Below are positions 1 through 8,193 of a stretch of DNA of 64,000 bases, one piece after another (positions within the stretch are counted from its first letter, which is position 1; the number at the start of each line of letters is the position of its first letter). The position numbers and the translations under genes were made by a program. The DNA comes from Actinomadura syzygii. Lineage in GTDB: Bacteria > Actinomycetota > Actinomycetes > Streptosporangiales > Streptosporangiaceae. The DNA lies in contig NZ_VSFF01000020.1 in assembly GCF_008085905.1 (NCBI RefSeq), positions 1 through 64,000 on the forward strand, written 5' to 3'. The notes under the pieces were generated by a model. The model had not been told where the DNA came from and made no database searches. It was given only the letters and a program-made list of their open reading frames with translations.

Positions 1-103
1 CGGAGGGGAAACACCCGGTCCCATCCCGAACCCGGAAGTTAAGCCCTTCAGCGCCGATGGTACTGCATGGGAGACTGTGTGGGAGAGTAGGACACCGCCG
101 GAC
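1..103 (+). rRNA. rrf: 5S ribosomal RNA, 3' part (5' end outside window)
   Basis: The first ~103 bases match the bacterial 5S rRNA core: the CCCGAACCCGGAAGTTAAGC loop-B/helix III stretch, then the GCGCCGATGGTACTGC segment and the GGGAGAGTAGGACACCGCC 3' arm. About the first 15-20 nucleotides are missing because the window begins inside the gene. It would be the last gene of a 16S-23S-5S operon lying to the left, and it is followed at once by a strong hairpin terminator. The exact 3' end is placed by analogy with other actinobacterial 5S genes and may be off by a few bases. Confidence 0.93.
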
Positions 104-112
104 ATTTATTGC

Positions 113-146
113 AGGAAGGCCCCGCCGTCACCGGCGGGGCCTTCCT
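113..146 (+). terminator. rRNA operon terminator hairpin
   Basis: There is a perfect 15-bp stem (113-127 pairing with 132-146) with a 4-base loop, starting about 10 bases after the 5S 3' end. There is no strong T-run, which is usual for actinobacterial intrinsic terminators. It probably ends the rrn transcript and also separates it from the convergent TPR gene. Confidence 0.85.
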
Positions 147-161
147 CATTTCTAGGACCTG

Positions 162-656
162 CTACTCGTCCAGCAGTGCTTTCGCATAGTTGGAGAGTGA
201 GCGGTTATAGCGCGGCAGATGGCGGGAGAGCGCGCCGAGCGCAAGGGAAGCCGCCTCGCGGTCGCGTCCGAGATCGGTGAGCGCCAACGCCAGGAACGCG
301 GTGACCGCGTCGTCGAGTTCGTCGGAGGCGGCGTCCCGTTCCGCGGTCAGGAGAGCGACGCTTTCCTCGGCCTGGCCGAGATTGCGGAGGGTGCTGGCGA
401 ACTGGATGGTCGCCTGGCGTCGGCGTGGTCCGGTCAGTCCGGCGGCGAACGCCTGCCGGTAATGAACGGCGGCCTCGGCCTCGTTGCCGATCGAGTCGTG
501 CGCCGAGGCCAGTTCGTACTGGGCTGTCGCGTCCCCGTCCGGGAGTTCGCCGGTCAGTTCCTTGACCTTGGCGAGGAAGTCCTCGGGCTCGTATTCGTCG
601 AAGGTGGCCCAGAGCTCGTCGATCCGACGTTCCCAGTCCGGCACCGCGTTGATCAT
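162..656 (-). CDS. Tetratricopeptide-repeat protein (164 aa)
   Basis: A small soluble protein made largely of TPR-type helix pairs. The stretch from about residue 45 to 160 repeats the spacing Ala/Gly-Tyr/Leu-Ala seen in TPR units (YELASAHDSIGNEAEAAVHY, then FASTLRNLGQAEESVALL, then FLALALTDLGRDREAASLAL). It resembles the actinobacterial TPR_5 family, whose role is unknown beyond probable protein-protein contact. The ATG at 656 is chosen because residues upstream of it in the open frame are Arg/Pro/Cys rich and look non-coding. It runs towards the rRNA terminator and stands alone. The function is not known. Confidence 0.8.
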   Translation of the reverse strand: MINAVPDWERRIDELWATFDEYEPEDFLAKVKELTGELPDGDATAQYELASAHDSIGNEAEAAVHYRQAFAAGLTGPRRRQATIQFASTLRNLGQAEESVALLTAERDAASDELDDAVTAFLALALTDLGRDREAASLALGALSRHLPRYNRSLSNYAKALLDE

Positions 657-802
657 CGCACCAGGATAGGCGCCCCGCGCGAAGCGGCGTCCATTGGCGC
701 CGGTGCCGCGCAGGGGATTCCGCTCAGGGGCCCCGACGTGCGCGCTTTCCGTTGAAGCGGGGGTGCAACGATCATGCAACGTGCGATGGTGGAGAATTGG
801 AC

Positions 803-822
803 CGCTCGATAAACATCGAGCG
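803..822. repeat. Short perfect inverted repeat upstream of the TPR gene
   Basis: Two perfect 8-bp arms (803-810 and 815-822) flank an AAAC loop. It lies between the MFS gene terminator and the start of the TPR gene, about 150 bp upstream of that start. It could be a regulator site for the TPR gene or an accessory hairpin. Nothing in the sequence decides between them. Confidence 0.4.
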
Positions 823-825
823 CAT

Positions 826-868
826 GGTCGCGCCGGTGCCAACCCACACACCTCGCACCGGCGCGGCC
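826..868 (-). terminator. Hairpin terminator after the MFS gene
   Basis: A 14-bp stem (826-839 with 855-868, one T-G wobble) with a 15-base loop starts 18 bp beyond the MFS stop codon on the minus strand. The position and GC-rich stem suit an intrinsic terminator for the MFS transcript. Confidence 0.6.
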
Positions 869-885
869 ACCATCGCGACGAAGGC

Positions 886-2118
886 TCAGACCTTCGCCTT
901 CCGAGCATCGGTGCTCAGCCGATGGACGGGATCGGGGACAGCGCGTCCGGCCAGGGCGGAGAAGGCCAGGGCAGTGAAAGCGCAGAGCGCCGCCGCGACG
1001 GGGAGCGTCCCGGAGCCGAACGTGTCGAGGAGCCAGCCGCCGAGACCGGCTCCCAGCGCCGCGCCCAGATAGACCGAGCTGCTGACGAGCGCCAGGGCCT
1101 GCGGCGCCGCCTCGTCCCCGGCGAAGGCGAGGGCGCGTGCCTGCACGGGTGGCGGCACCGCCCACGCGGCGGCCGACCACAGCACGAGCGGCATGACGAC
1201 GAGCGCCACGTGCGCGGGACGCACCGTCCAGAACAGGGCGAGGCCCGCCATGGCGATGGTGAAGGCGGAGATCGCGAGCGCGAATGTCCGGGCGGGCCCG
1301 ATGCGGTCGACGAGCGTGCCGCTGAACCGCGCTCCCGCGATGCCCGCGGCACCAGCGAGCAGGAGGAGGCCGCCGAGCCCGGTCGCGCCGACGCCCGCCG
1401 CGTCCGCGAGGAATGGGCCCAGGTACGTCTGGAACAGCAGGTTTCCGAGCACCGCGACGACGGCGGCGAGCAGCACGAACAGCAGGCCGGGACGCGCGAG
1501 GGGACGCAGCCGCTCCGCCACCCCGGCTGCGGGCGGGGACGGGACGTCCGGCACCGCGACCCGCAGGAAGACCAGCGCGGCGACGCCCAGCAGGCCGCCC
1601 GCGACGAACGGCGCGCGCCAGCCGAACGCGGCGCCGATCCACGTCCCGGACGGAACTCCGGCGACGACCGCGCCGGTCAGTCCGGCCATTACGGTGGCGA
1701 GGTCGCGGCCCTGCCGTCCAGGCGGGGCGAGGGCGGCCGTCGTCGCGAACACCGCCGGAAGGACGACCGCCGCGGCCAGCGCCGCCAGCACGCGCAGGCC
1801 CATCAGCGCGCCGTAGGACGAGGCGAGCGGCACCGCGAGATTGGCCGCGCAGAACAGCGCCATCCCGGCGAGGAGCAGGCGGCGGCGCGGCCAGGACGCG
1901 GTGGCGACCGCAGCGACCGGGGCGACGACGGCGCAGATCACGGAGAAGACGGTGACGAGCTGCCCGGCGGCCGCCTCGCCGACCGAGAGGCCGCGCGCGA
2001 TGGACGGCAGCACGCCGACGATCACGAAGTCGTCCGTCTGGAGGGTGAAGGCGGTCAGCGCGAGCGCGGCGAGGCGGAGCCCGCCCGTGGGAGATCGGGT
2101 GAGGAGGCGCATGGCCAT
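886..2118 (-). CDS. MFS transporter, probable drug efflux (410 aa)
   Basis: An integral membrane carrier of the major facilitator superfamily with about 12 hydrophobic segments along 410 residues. The N-terminal TM1 region carries TDDFVIVGVLPSIARGLSV, typical of the AraJ/drug:H+ antiporter-1 branch. A loop of basic residues (WPRRRLLLAG) sits between TM2 and TM3, where motif A belongs. The start is ATG 2118; ATG 2112, two codons on, is equally possible. It is divergent from a TetR gene 60 bp away, the classic arrangement of an efflux pump and its local repressor, with an imperfect palindrome between them. Export of a small toxic compound is inferred; the substrate is unknown. Confidence 0.85.
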   Translation of the reverse strand: MAMRLLTRSPTGGLRLAALALTAFTLQTDDFVIVGVLPSIARGLSVGEAAAGQLVTVFSVICAVVAPVAAVATASWPRRRLLLAGMALFCAANLAVPLASSYGALMGLRVLAALAAAVVLPAVFATTAALAPPGRQGRDLATVMAGLTGAVVAGVPSGTWIGAAFGWRAPFVAGGLLGVAALVFLRVAVPDVPSPPAAGVAERLRPLARPGLLFVLLAAVVAVLGNLLFQTYLGPFLADAAGVGATGLGGLLLLAGAAGIAGARFSGTLVDRIGPARTFALAISAFTIAMAGLALFWTVRPAHVALVVMPLVLWSAAAWAVPPPVQARALAFAGDEAAPQALALVSSSVYLGAALGAGLGGWLLDTFGSGTLPVAAALCAFTALAFSALAGRAVPDPVHRLSTDARKAKV

Positions 2119-2121
2119 TAA

Positions 2122-2137
2122 GGTAACACTCGTTTCC
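2122..2137. promoter_or_regulatory. Candidate TetR operator between MFS and tetR
   Basis: An imperfect inverted repeat, GGTAAC-ACTC-GTTTCC (5 of 6 positions pair), lies in the 60-bp gap between the divergent MFS and tetR starts. It sits a few bases before a TATAGG box reading towards tetR. Position and symmetry fit a TetR-family operator, but no sequence-specific consensus supports it. Confidence 0.4.
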
Positions 2138-2177
2138 CTATAGGATGGTCGTCCCGGACCCGAAGGAGACGCCAGCC

Positions 2178-2768
2178 GTGGCCAGGCCGCGCGACCCGAA
2201 CCGCCGCACCGAGATCCTCGACGCGGTTCTCGACCATCTCGCCGAGCAGGGGATGTCCGGCCTGTCGATGCGGCCCATCGCGCAGGCGCTGGGGCAGAGC
2301 ACGCGCGTCCTGACCCACCACTTCGCAGACAAGGACGACCTCCTCGCCGCGCTGCTGAAACGCCTGGACGAGGTCCAGCACGAGCAGTTGCGCGCGACCG
2401 AGGGCTGGGACGACACGTCGCGGGGGATCGGCGCGATCGTCCGCGACTCGTGGCACCGCCATCTCGCGCCCGAGAACATCGCGCACACCAGGCTCGTCCG
2501 CGAGATCGAAGGGCTCGCGGCGGCCGGACGGCTCGGCGACCGGGTCCCGGCGTTCCTGACCGACCGGGCCGAGTTCGTCGCCGGTGTCCTGGTCGCAAGG
2601 GGACTCGACTCCGAGCGGGCCCGCGTCCACGCCACCTACCTCAACGGCGCGTACGCCGGATTGCAGACCGATTTCCTCATCACCGGTGACCGGGAGCGCG
2701 TCGAGGCGGCGCTGGACGAACTGTGCGCGCTCGCCGACTCGTGGACGGAACACGCCCCAGCGTCCTGA
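2178..2768 (+). CDS. TetR-family transcriptional regulator (196 aa)
   Basis: The N-terminal helix-turn-helix spans about residues 12-55: ILDAVLDHLAEQGMSGLSMR, then IAQALGQSTRVLTHHFADKDDLL. This is the standard TetR pattern, with His-His-Phe replacing the usual Tyr-Tyr-His-Phe. The C-terminal two thirds is a helical ligand/dimer domain ending in a Trp-rich tail. GTG 2178 is preferred over the upstream in-frame ATG 2145 because GAAGGAG lies 9 bases before the GTG. It most likely represses the divergent MFS gene and itself through the palindrome between them. The inducer is unknown. Confidence 0.85.
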   Translation: MARPRDPNRRTEILDAVLDHLAEQGMSGLSMRPIAQALGQSTRVLTHHFADKDDLLAALLKRLDEVQHEQLRATEGWDDTSRGIGAIVRDSWHRHLAPENIAHTRLVREIEGLAAAGRLGDRVPAFLTDRAEFVAGVLVARGLDSERARVHATYLNGAYAGLQTDFLITGDRERVEAALDELCALADSWTEHAPAS

Positions 2769-3049
2769 CCTCTCCGCCTCGGACGAAGGGCGTAACAGCA
2801 CCCCCGTGATCGCGTGGGTTGGGATGTGCGGAGTCTGTCCCTGTTCGTAGGGCGGACGCTGGAGAAGCGAGGGGCGTCCGATTCGCGGAATGGCCGTATA
2901 GGGCCCAATGTGGCGAAGCGCACAGACGCCGGGACGCGGTGCTGAAAAACTGTCGCGGGCGCGGGGGTGCGGGACGCGGCGGAACGGCGCGTCGATGACC
3001 GCCGCCACGGCGCCGGACGGGCACGCCTGAACCGCGAGGAGTCGAAGCG

Positions 3050-4024
3050 ATGGCGGAGCGGAAAACGGCGGTCCCGTGGCAGCGCGGTCGACTCGTGTTC
3101 GGCGGTCTTTTGTCGATCGTCCTCGGGTCCGTGACGCTGCTCGCGGGAGCGGGCGGCACCAATGGGCGTCTCGCCCTCATCGTCACCCTCGCCAGCGTCA
3201 ATCTCACCCTGGTCATCGACGCCTTCTTCCGGCGCGAGGAGAGCATCCACCAGGACCGGAAAAGCCTCGAAGAGATATCCGCCGCGCTCGCCATCACGAA
3301 ATCGCTGGCCGACGCGCCGCCCGCCTGCCACGCATTCATTCGTGAGATCGCCGAGCAGTGGACGCTCATCGACCGGCGCAACAGCGCGATCCTGCTGAAG
3401 CTCCGCGAGGCGCGGCAGCGCGCGTTCACCGAGGAGATGCGCGACCTCGCCAACGGCCAGTCGCCGCTCGGACGGCGGCAGGAGTTCCGTCCCGGAATCC
3501 TGCCGGCGCTGATCGAGATGACGGCGCTCAGCGCCACCGGAAACGACTATTGGTGGACCGGCCGCGACACCACCTACCTCGCCACCGAGCGCGCCGCGAT
3601 CGCGCGGAACGACCTCGCGCTCAACCGAATTCTGGTGCTGTCGGAAACCGAGGTCGACGCGGCCATGGTGGACGTTCTCCGCGAGCAGCTCGACGCGGGA
3701 ATCGTCCTGCACGTGGTCATCGCGGAAACAGTGCCGCCGCTGCACCAGAAATGCCTGACGAGCGACCGCGCCCTCGTCACCGACAAGGGCGGGATCGTCG
3801 GCGTCGTCATTCCCGGAAACGACCAGGAGGACGCGGTCGCGGACGCCGGTCATTTCACGATCAACGAGGACCGGATCCAGAACACCCGCGACATCCTGGA
3901 CGCCCTCGCCCCCTACCAGGTCCCCGCCACCGAATTCATCGAGAAGGTCGCCGCGAAGGAGATCGTCGACGACGACACCCCTCCGGCGATCCAGGAGGCG
4001 CGAAGTTCGTCCCGTTCGCGATGA
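3050..4024 (+). CDS. Uncharacterised membrane-anchored protein (324 aa)
   Basis: No family is recognised. Two hydrophobic segments (about residues 14-34 and 41-59) form an N-terminal hairpin anchor. A cytoplasmic helical stretch follows (60-125, rich in Glu/Arg with a coiled-coil look), then a mixed alpha/beta C-terminal part. That part holds a beta-rich DLALNRILVLSETEVDAAMV segment and a Cys at LHQKCLTSD. GCGAGGAG precedes the ATG by about 10 bases. It lies 51 bp upstream of murA on the same strand and could be co-transcribed with it, but no functional link is evident. Codon use matches the neighbours. Confidence 0.7.
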   Translation: MAERKTAVPWQRGRLVFGGLLSIVLGSVTLLAGAGGTNGRLALIVTLASVNLTLVIDAFFRREESIHQDRKSLEEISAALAITKSLADAPPACHAFIREIAEQWTLIDRRNSAILLKLREARQRAFTEEMRDLANGQSPLGRRQEFRPGILPALIEMTALSATGNDYWWTGRDTTYLATERAAIARNDLALNRILVLSETEVDAAMVDVLREQLDAGIVLHVVIAETVPPLHQKCLTSDRALVTDKGGIVGVVIPGNDQEDAVADAGHFTINEDRIQNTRDILDALAPYQVPATEFIEKVAAKEIVDDDTPPAIQEARSSSRSR

Positions 4025-4075
4025 GTGTTCGGCTCGTTCGCGGTGAGTTCGGGCGGGACGCCGTAGGCTGCTCGG

Positions 4076-5383
4076 GTGGCTGAGAAGTTGTGGCAGATCG
4101 AGCCGTCCGGGCCGCTGCGCGGGGACGTGACCGTCCGCGGCGCCAAGAACGCGGTCAGCAAGCACATGGTCGCGGCCATGCTCGGCGAGGGGCCGAGCAC
4201 GATCGGGAACGCGCCGGACGTCGGCGAGGTCGGCATCACGGCGGGCATGCTGGAGCACGTCGGGATGGGGGTCGAGCGGTCCGACGGGGAGGTCGTCGTC
4301 GTCCCGGAGACGGTGTCCGACCCGAGCATCGACAAGGCGTTCACCGGCCTGAACCGCATCCCGATCCTGATGCTCGGGCCGCTGCTGCACCGGGCGGGGG
4401 AGGCGTTCGTCCCGCTGGTCGGCGGCGACCCGATCGGGCGGCGCCCGGTCGACTTCCACGTGGACGCGCTCCGCGCGTTCGGCGCCGAGGTGACGATCGC
4501 CGCGGACGGCATCCACGCCCGCGCGTCCCGGCTGGTCGGGACGAAGATCGAGCTGCCCTACCCGAGCGTCGGCGCGACGGAGACGGTGCTGCTCGCGGCC
4601 GTCCGGGCGGCGGGCAAGACCGTCATCCGGAACGCGGCCACCGAGCCGGAGATCATCGAGCTGGCGCTGTTCCTGCAGCGGATGGGCGCGCGGATCTCCT
4701 TCGCCCCGGACCGGCGGATCGTCGTGGAGGGCGTCGAGCGGCTGAGCGGCGCGCAGACCCGGCTGGACGGCGACCGCATCGAGGCGTTCTCCTACCTGGT
4801 CGCGGGCCTGGTGACGGGCGGCGAGGTGCGGGTGCACGGCTGCCCGCAGGACCGGCTCGTCACGGCGATCACGACGCTGGCCAGGATGGGCGCCGAGTTC
4901 GAGATCACCGATGACTGGATCATGGCGTCGGCGCCGGACGGGCTGCGTCCCGCCGCCGTCCAGACCGACACGCACCCCGGGTTCGCGACGGACTGGCAGA
5001 CGCCGCTGATGGTGCTGTTCACGCAGGCCGACGGCATGTCGGTGCTGCACGAGACCGTGTACGAGAACCGGCTCGCCTACGTCCCGGCGCTGCAGAGCAT
5101 GGGCGCGGAGATCGAGGTCTACGACACGTGCCTGGGCGGTCCGGCGTGCCGGTACCACGACACGGCGGCGCTGCACTCGGCGGTCGTCCGGGGCGTGACG
5201 AAGCTGCGCGGCGGCGACGTGACGATGCCCGACATCCGGGCCGGGTTCTCGGCGGTGCTGGCGGCGGCCGTGGCGGAGGGGCCGTCGACGCTGCGCGGCG
5301 TGCACCACATCGAGCGCGGCTACCACCGTCCGGTGGAGCAGTTCCGCGCGCTCGGGCTGCCCCTGCGGGCGTCCGCCGCCTGA
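4076..5383 (+). CDS. murA: UDP-N-acetylglucosamine 1-carboxyvinyltransferase (MurA), Asp active-site variant (435 aa)
   Basis: Transfers enolpyruvate from PEP to UDP-GlcNAc, the first committed cytoplasmic step of peptidoglycan synthesis. The length and full EPSP-synthase-like fold agree with MurA. Conserved residues are visible: Lys24-Asn25 (GAKNA), Arg123 (IGRRPVDFH), Asp306 (FATDWQT) and Arg388 (PDIRAG). The catalytic-loop position that is Cys115 in E. coli is Asp118 here (VGGDPIG). Asp at this place is known from mycobacteria and makes the enzyme insensitive to fosfomycin. The start is GTG 4076, with no strong ribosome site. It sits 4 kb from an rRNA operon. Actinomycetes often carry two MurA paralogues, so whether this is the essential copy cannot be told. 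Confidence 0.88.
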   Translation: MAEKLWQIEPSGPLRGDVTVRGAKNAVSKHMVAAMLGEGPSTIGNAPDVGEVGITAGMLEHVGMGVERSDGEVVVVPETVSDPSIDKAFTGLNRIPILMLGPLLHRAGEAFVPLVGGDPIGRRPVDFHVDALRAFGAEVTIAADGIHARASRLVGTKIELPYPSVGATETVLLAAVRAAGKTVIRNAATEPEIIELALFLQRMGARISFAPDRRIVVEGVERLSGAQTRLDGDRIEAFSYLVAGLVTGGEVRVHGCPQDRLVTAITTLARMGAEFEITDDWIMASAPDGLRPAAVQTDTHPGFATDWQTPLMVLFTQADGMSVLHETVYENRLAYVPALQSMGAEIEVYDTCLGGPACRYHDTAALHSAVVRGVTKLRGGDVTMPDIRAGFSAVLAAAVAEGPSTLRGVHHIERGYHRPVEQFRALGLPLRASAA

Positions 5384-5401
5384 GCGCCGCCGCCTGAGCG
5401 C
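5373..5401 (+). repeat. 14-bp tandem duplication spanning the murA stop codon
   Basis: The unit CGCCGCCTGAGCGC occurs twice in immediate succession (5374-5387 and 5388-5401). The first copy contains the murA TGA; the second repeats the last codons and stop out of frame, just downstream. It looks like a slippage duplication of the gene end. Confidence 0.7.
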
Positions 5402-5484
5402 AGCTGCCTAACTGCGGCCGCATTTCACCTGGCCATGGCCGAAAGCTACAAGACCGCCGAAGCTCCGGCGGCCACGCTGGAGGA

Positions 5485-6339
5485 ATGAACCTCACTAAAG
5501 CCATCGACTTCATGTCCACGCACGCCCGCATGCTCGACCGGCGGCGGTTCGAGCTGCTGACCGGCGAGGGGGACAGGGACGCGCTGCGCGCCGCGCTGAA
5601 CGCCTACCGCAACCCCGACGGCGGCTACGGCAACGGCCTCGAACCCGACCTCCGGTCGAGGACGAGCCAGCCCGGTTCGGCGCTGCACGCGTTCGAGGTG
5701 TTCGCGGAACTGGCGCCGGTCACCGTCCCCGAGACGGTCGCGCTCTGCGACTGGCTGGAGTCGGTGACGCTGCCGGACGGCGGCGTTCCGTTCGCGCTGC
5801 CCATTCCCGACCCGGCCGGGTGCGCGCCGTTCTGGGCGAACGCCGACACCGAGACGTCCTCGCTGCAGATCACGGCTGTCGTCGCGGCGACGGCGCACCG
5901 CGTCGCCGTCCACGACGAGGCGGTCGCAGCGCATCCCTGGCTCGACCGCGCGACGCGCTACTGCCTCGACACCGTCCGGACGAAGGAGAAGCTGCACGCC
6001 CTGGAATTGGCGTTCGCGCTCTGGCTGGCCGACGCCGCCGGGGACAGCGAGACCGTCGAGCTGCTGGGCGCGCACATGCCGGAGGACGGGCTCGTCCACG
6101 TCGAGGGCGGGCTCGAGGACGAGATGATGCGCCCCCTCGACTTCGCCCCGTATCCGGGACGTCCGGCCAGGTCCCTGTTCAAGGACGACGTCATCGCCGC
6201 CGAGCTCGAACGCCTCGACCGGCAGCAGGGCGAGGACGGCGGCTGGCGCGTCGACTTCGCGAGCTATTCGCCCGCCGCCGAGCTGGAATGGAGCGGATAC
6301 GCGACCGTGCGGGCCGTCTCGCTCCTGACACGCAACTGA
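5485..6339 (+). CDS. Prenyltransferase/squalene-cyclase-like alpha-toroid protein (284 aa)
   Basis: Contains repeats typical of the (alpha/alpha)6 toroid shared by terpene cyclases and prenyltransferase beta subunits: NPDGGYGNGLEPDL at about 43-56, LPDGGVPFALP near residue 96, and a QW-type QQGEDGGW at 247-254. No DxDD class-II cyclase motif is seen and the protein is less than half the length of a squalene cyclase. Enzymatic terpene cyclisation is therefore unlikely. It may be a binding or hydrolase-associated scaffold. GGAGGA lies almost against ATG 5485. A 17-codon ORF (5435-5488) ends in an ATGA overlap with this start, so translational coupling is possible. Confidence 0.7.
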   Translation: MNLTKAIDFMSTHARMLDRRRFELLTGEGDRDALRAALNAYRNPDGGYGNGLEPDLRSRTSQPGSALHAFEVFAELAPVTVPETVALCDWLESVTLPDGGVPFALPIPDPAGCAPFWANADTETSSLQITAVVAATAHRVAVHDEAVAAHPWLDRATRYCLDTVRTKEKLHALELAFALWLADAAGDSETVELLGAHMPEDGLVHVEGGLEDEMMRPLDFAPYPGRPARSLFKDDVIAAELERLDRQQGEDGGWRVDFASYSPAAELEWSGYATVRAVSLLTRN

Positions 6340-6458
6340 CCTGCGACGCCCGGAGCGCGGCGGCGTGCCGTGCGATCCTTGGGACGCATGCCACACCCGC
6401 GCCGAGGGCGCCGGCGCACGAGGCGCGGGCGTCCCGGCCGACGGCACGGAGGCTCCCG

Positions 6459-8060
6459 ATGGAGAACGGCCCGGGCTATACGGCGCTCACGCCGCTCGCG
6501 TTCCTCGAACGGTCGGCGGAGGTGTTCCCTGGCAAGACGGCCTTCGTCCACGGGGACCGCCGCACCACCTACGCAGAGTTCGCGGCGGAGGCGACCCGGC
6601 TCGCGAACGCGCTGCGGGCGTCCGGGATCGGGCCGGGCGACCGGGTGGCCTACCTGGCGCCGAACGTGCCGGAGCTGCTGGTGGCGCACTTCGGCGTCCC
6701 GCTGGCGGGGGCCGTCCTCGTCGCGATCAACACGCGGCTGGCCCCGGACGAGATCCGCTACATCGTCGCCCACTCGGGCGCGAAGGCGCTGGTCGTGGAC
6801 GCGGGGCTGCACCCGTCCGTCGCGCCGCTCGCGGGGAGCCTGCCGGAGGTCGTCACGATCCCGGCGGCCGGGGCCGAGCCCGACCCGGCGGTCGGCGGCA
6901 TCGGCTACGCGGACCTGCTGGCGCGCGGCTCGGACGACCCGCCGTACTGGGGCGTCCAAGACGAGAACGCCGCCATCTCCATCAATTACACGTCCGGTAC
7001 GACGGGACGCCCGAAGGGCGTCGTCTACACCCACCGCGGCGCGTACCTGAACGCCCTCGGCGAGGTGCTCCACTCCCGGCACACGCCCGGCAGCGTCTAC
7101 CTGTGGACGCTCCCCATGTTCCACTGCAACGGCTGGTGCACGCCGTGGGCGCTCGCCGCCGTCGGCGGGACGCAGATCTGCCTGCGCGCCGTCGACGCCG
7201 GGGAGGTGTGGCGGCTGATCGACGCCGAGGGCGTCACGCACCTGAACGGCGCGCCGACCGTCCTCGTGACGATCGCGAACGCGCCCGAGGCGCATCCGCT
7301 GCCCCGGCCGCTGACCGTCACGACGGCGGCCGCGCCGCCCAGCCCGAAGATCATCGCGCGGATGGAGGAGCTCGGCGCGGAGATCGTCCACGTGTACGGG
7401 CTGACCGAGACGTACGGGCCGTACTCGGTGTGCGAGCCGCAGCCCGGCTGGCCCGGCCTGGACGGCGCCGAGCGCGCCCGGCTGCTCGCCCGGCAGGGCG
7501 TCGGCATGGTCCAGACGGACGGCCTGCGCGTGGTCGGCGACGACATGCGCGACGTCCCCGCCGACGGCGAGACGCTCGGCGAGATCGTCATGCGCGGCAA
7601 CAACGTCATGAAGGGCTACCACCGGGACGAGGAGGCCACCGCGCAGGCGTTCCGCGGCGGCTGGTTCCACTCCGGCGACCTCGGCGTCCGCCACCCGGAC
7701 GGCTACGTCGAGCTGCGCGACCGGTCCAAGGACATCATCGTCTCCGGCGGCGAGAACATCTCGACCGTGGAGGTGGAGCGGGCCATCGACTCGCATCCGG
7801 CCGTGCTGGAGGTGGCGGTGGTCGCCGTCCCGGACGACAGGTGGGGCGAGCGCCCGAAGGCGTTCGTCGTGCTGCGCGACGGGCACGCGGCGACGGCGGC
7901 GGAGCTGGTCGGGCACGTCCGCGAGAGCCTCGCCCGGTTCAAGGCGCCGGACCGGGTCGAGTTCGTGGCCGAGCTGCCGAAGACGTCCACCGGGAAGATC
8001 CAGAAGTTCCAGCTCCGCGAGAAGGAGTGGGCCGGCCGCGACCGCCGCGTCCAGGGCTGA
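6459..8060 (+). CDS. AMP-forming acyl-CoA synthetase (533 aa)
   Basis: Activates a carboxylic acid as acyl-AMP and passes it to CoA. All ANL-superfamily core motifs are present: YTSGTTGRPKGV (177-188), YGLTETYGP, HSGDLGVRHPDGYVELRDR with the hinge Asp/Arg, the KDIIVSGGENIS loop, and the catalytic C-terminal Lys513 in PKTSTGK. Length and the motif LPMFHCNGWC resemble the medium-chain/methylthiopropionate-type CoA ligases rather than long-chain FadD. ATG 6459 has GGAGG 7 bases upstream; the longer open frame before it is non-coding. It stands alone between the toroid protein and a monooxygenase. The natural acid substrate is unknown. Confidence 0.88.
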   Translation: MENGPGYTALTPLAFLERSAEVFPGKTAFVHGDRRTTYAEFAAEATRLANALRASGIGPGDRVAYLAPNVPELLVAHFGVPLAGAVLVAINTRLAPDEIRYIVAHSGAKALVVDAGLHPSVAPLAGSLPEVVTIPAAGAEPDPAVGGIGYADLLARGSDDPPYWGVQDENAAISINYTSGTTGRPKGVVYTHRGAYLNALGEVLHSRHTPGSVYLWTLPMFHCNGWCTPWALAAVGGTQICLRAVDAGEVWRLIDAEGVTHLNGAPTVLVTIANAPEAHPLPRPLTVTTAAAPPSPKIIARMEELGAEIVHVYGLTETYGPYSVCEPQPGWPGLDGAERARLLARQGVGMVQTDGLRVVGDDMRDVPADGETLGEIVMRGNNVMKGYHRDEEATAQAFRGGWFHSGDLGVRHPDGYVELRDRSKDIIVSGGENISTVEVERAIDSHPAVLEVAVVAVPDDRWGERPKAFVVLRDGHAATAAELVGHVRESLARFKAPDRVEFVAELPKTSTGKIQKFQLREKEWAGRDRRVQG

Positions 8061-8193
8061 CGCGGGGCGCCGCGCGCGGGGCCGCCGAACCCGTTGCGGC
8101 GCGGGCCTTCCGGCATGTGAGGACCGGCGGTTCTCGGGAAGTGTTCCCACCGCCAGGGGCCGGACCCGCCGCCGAGGCCGAGAGGGGACCGCG

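Noticed and set aside
162..908. N-terminal extension of the TPR protein to 908
   Set aside because: The extra 84 residues are Arg/Cys/Pro-rich, overlap the end of the MFS gene, and cover a hairpin terminator.
2636..5326. Very long open frame on the minus strand opposite the membrane protein and murA
   Set aside because: It is the mirror of real genes in a GC-rich genome; Arg/Asp/Val-rich composition, no recognisable domain, and it crosses several gene boundaries.
5485..6339. Functional terpene cyclase
   Set aside because: No DxDD or DDxxD motif and less than half the length of such enzymes.
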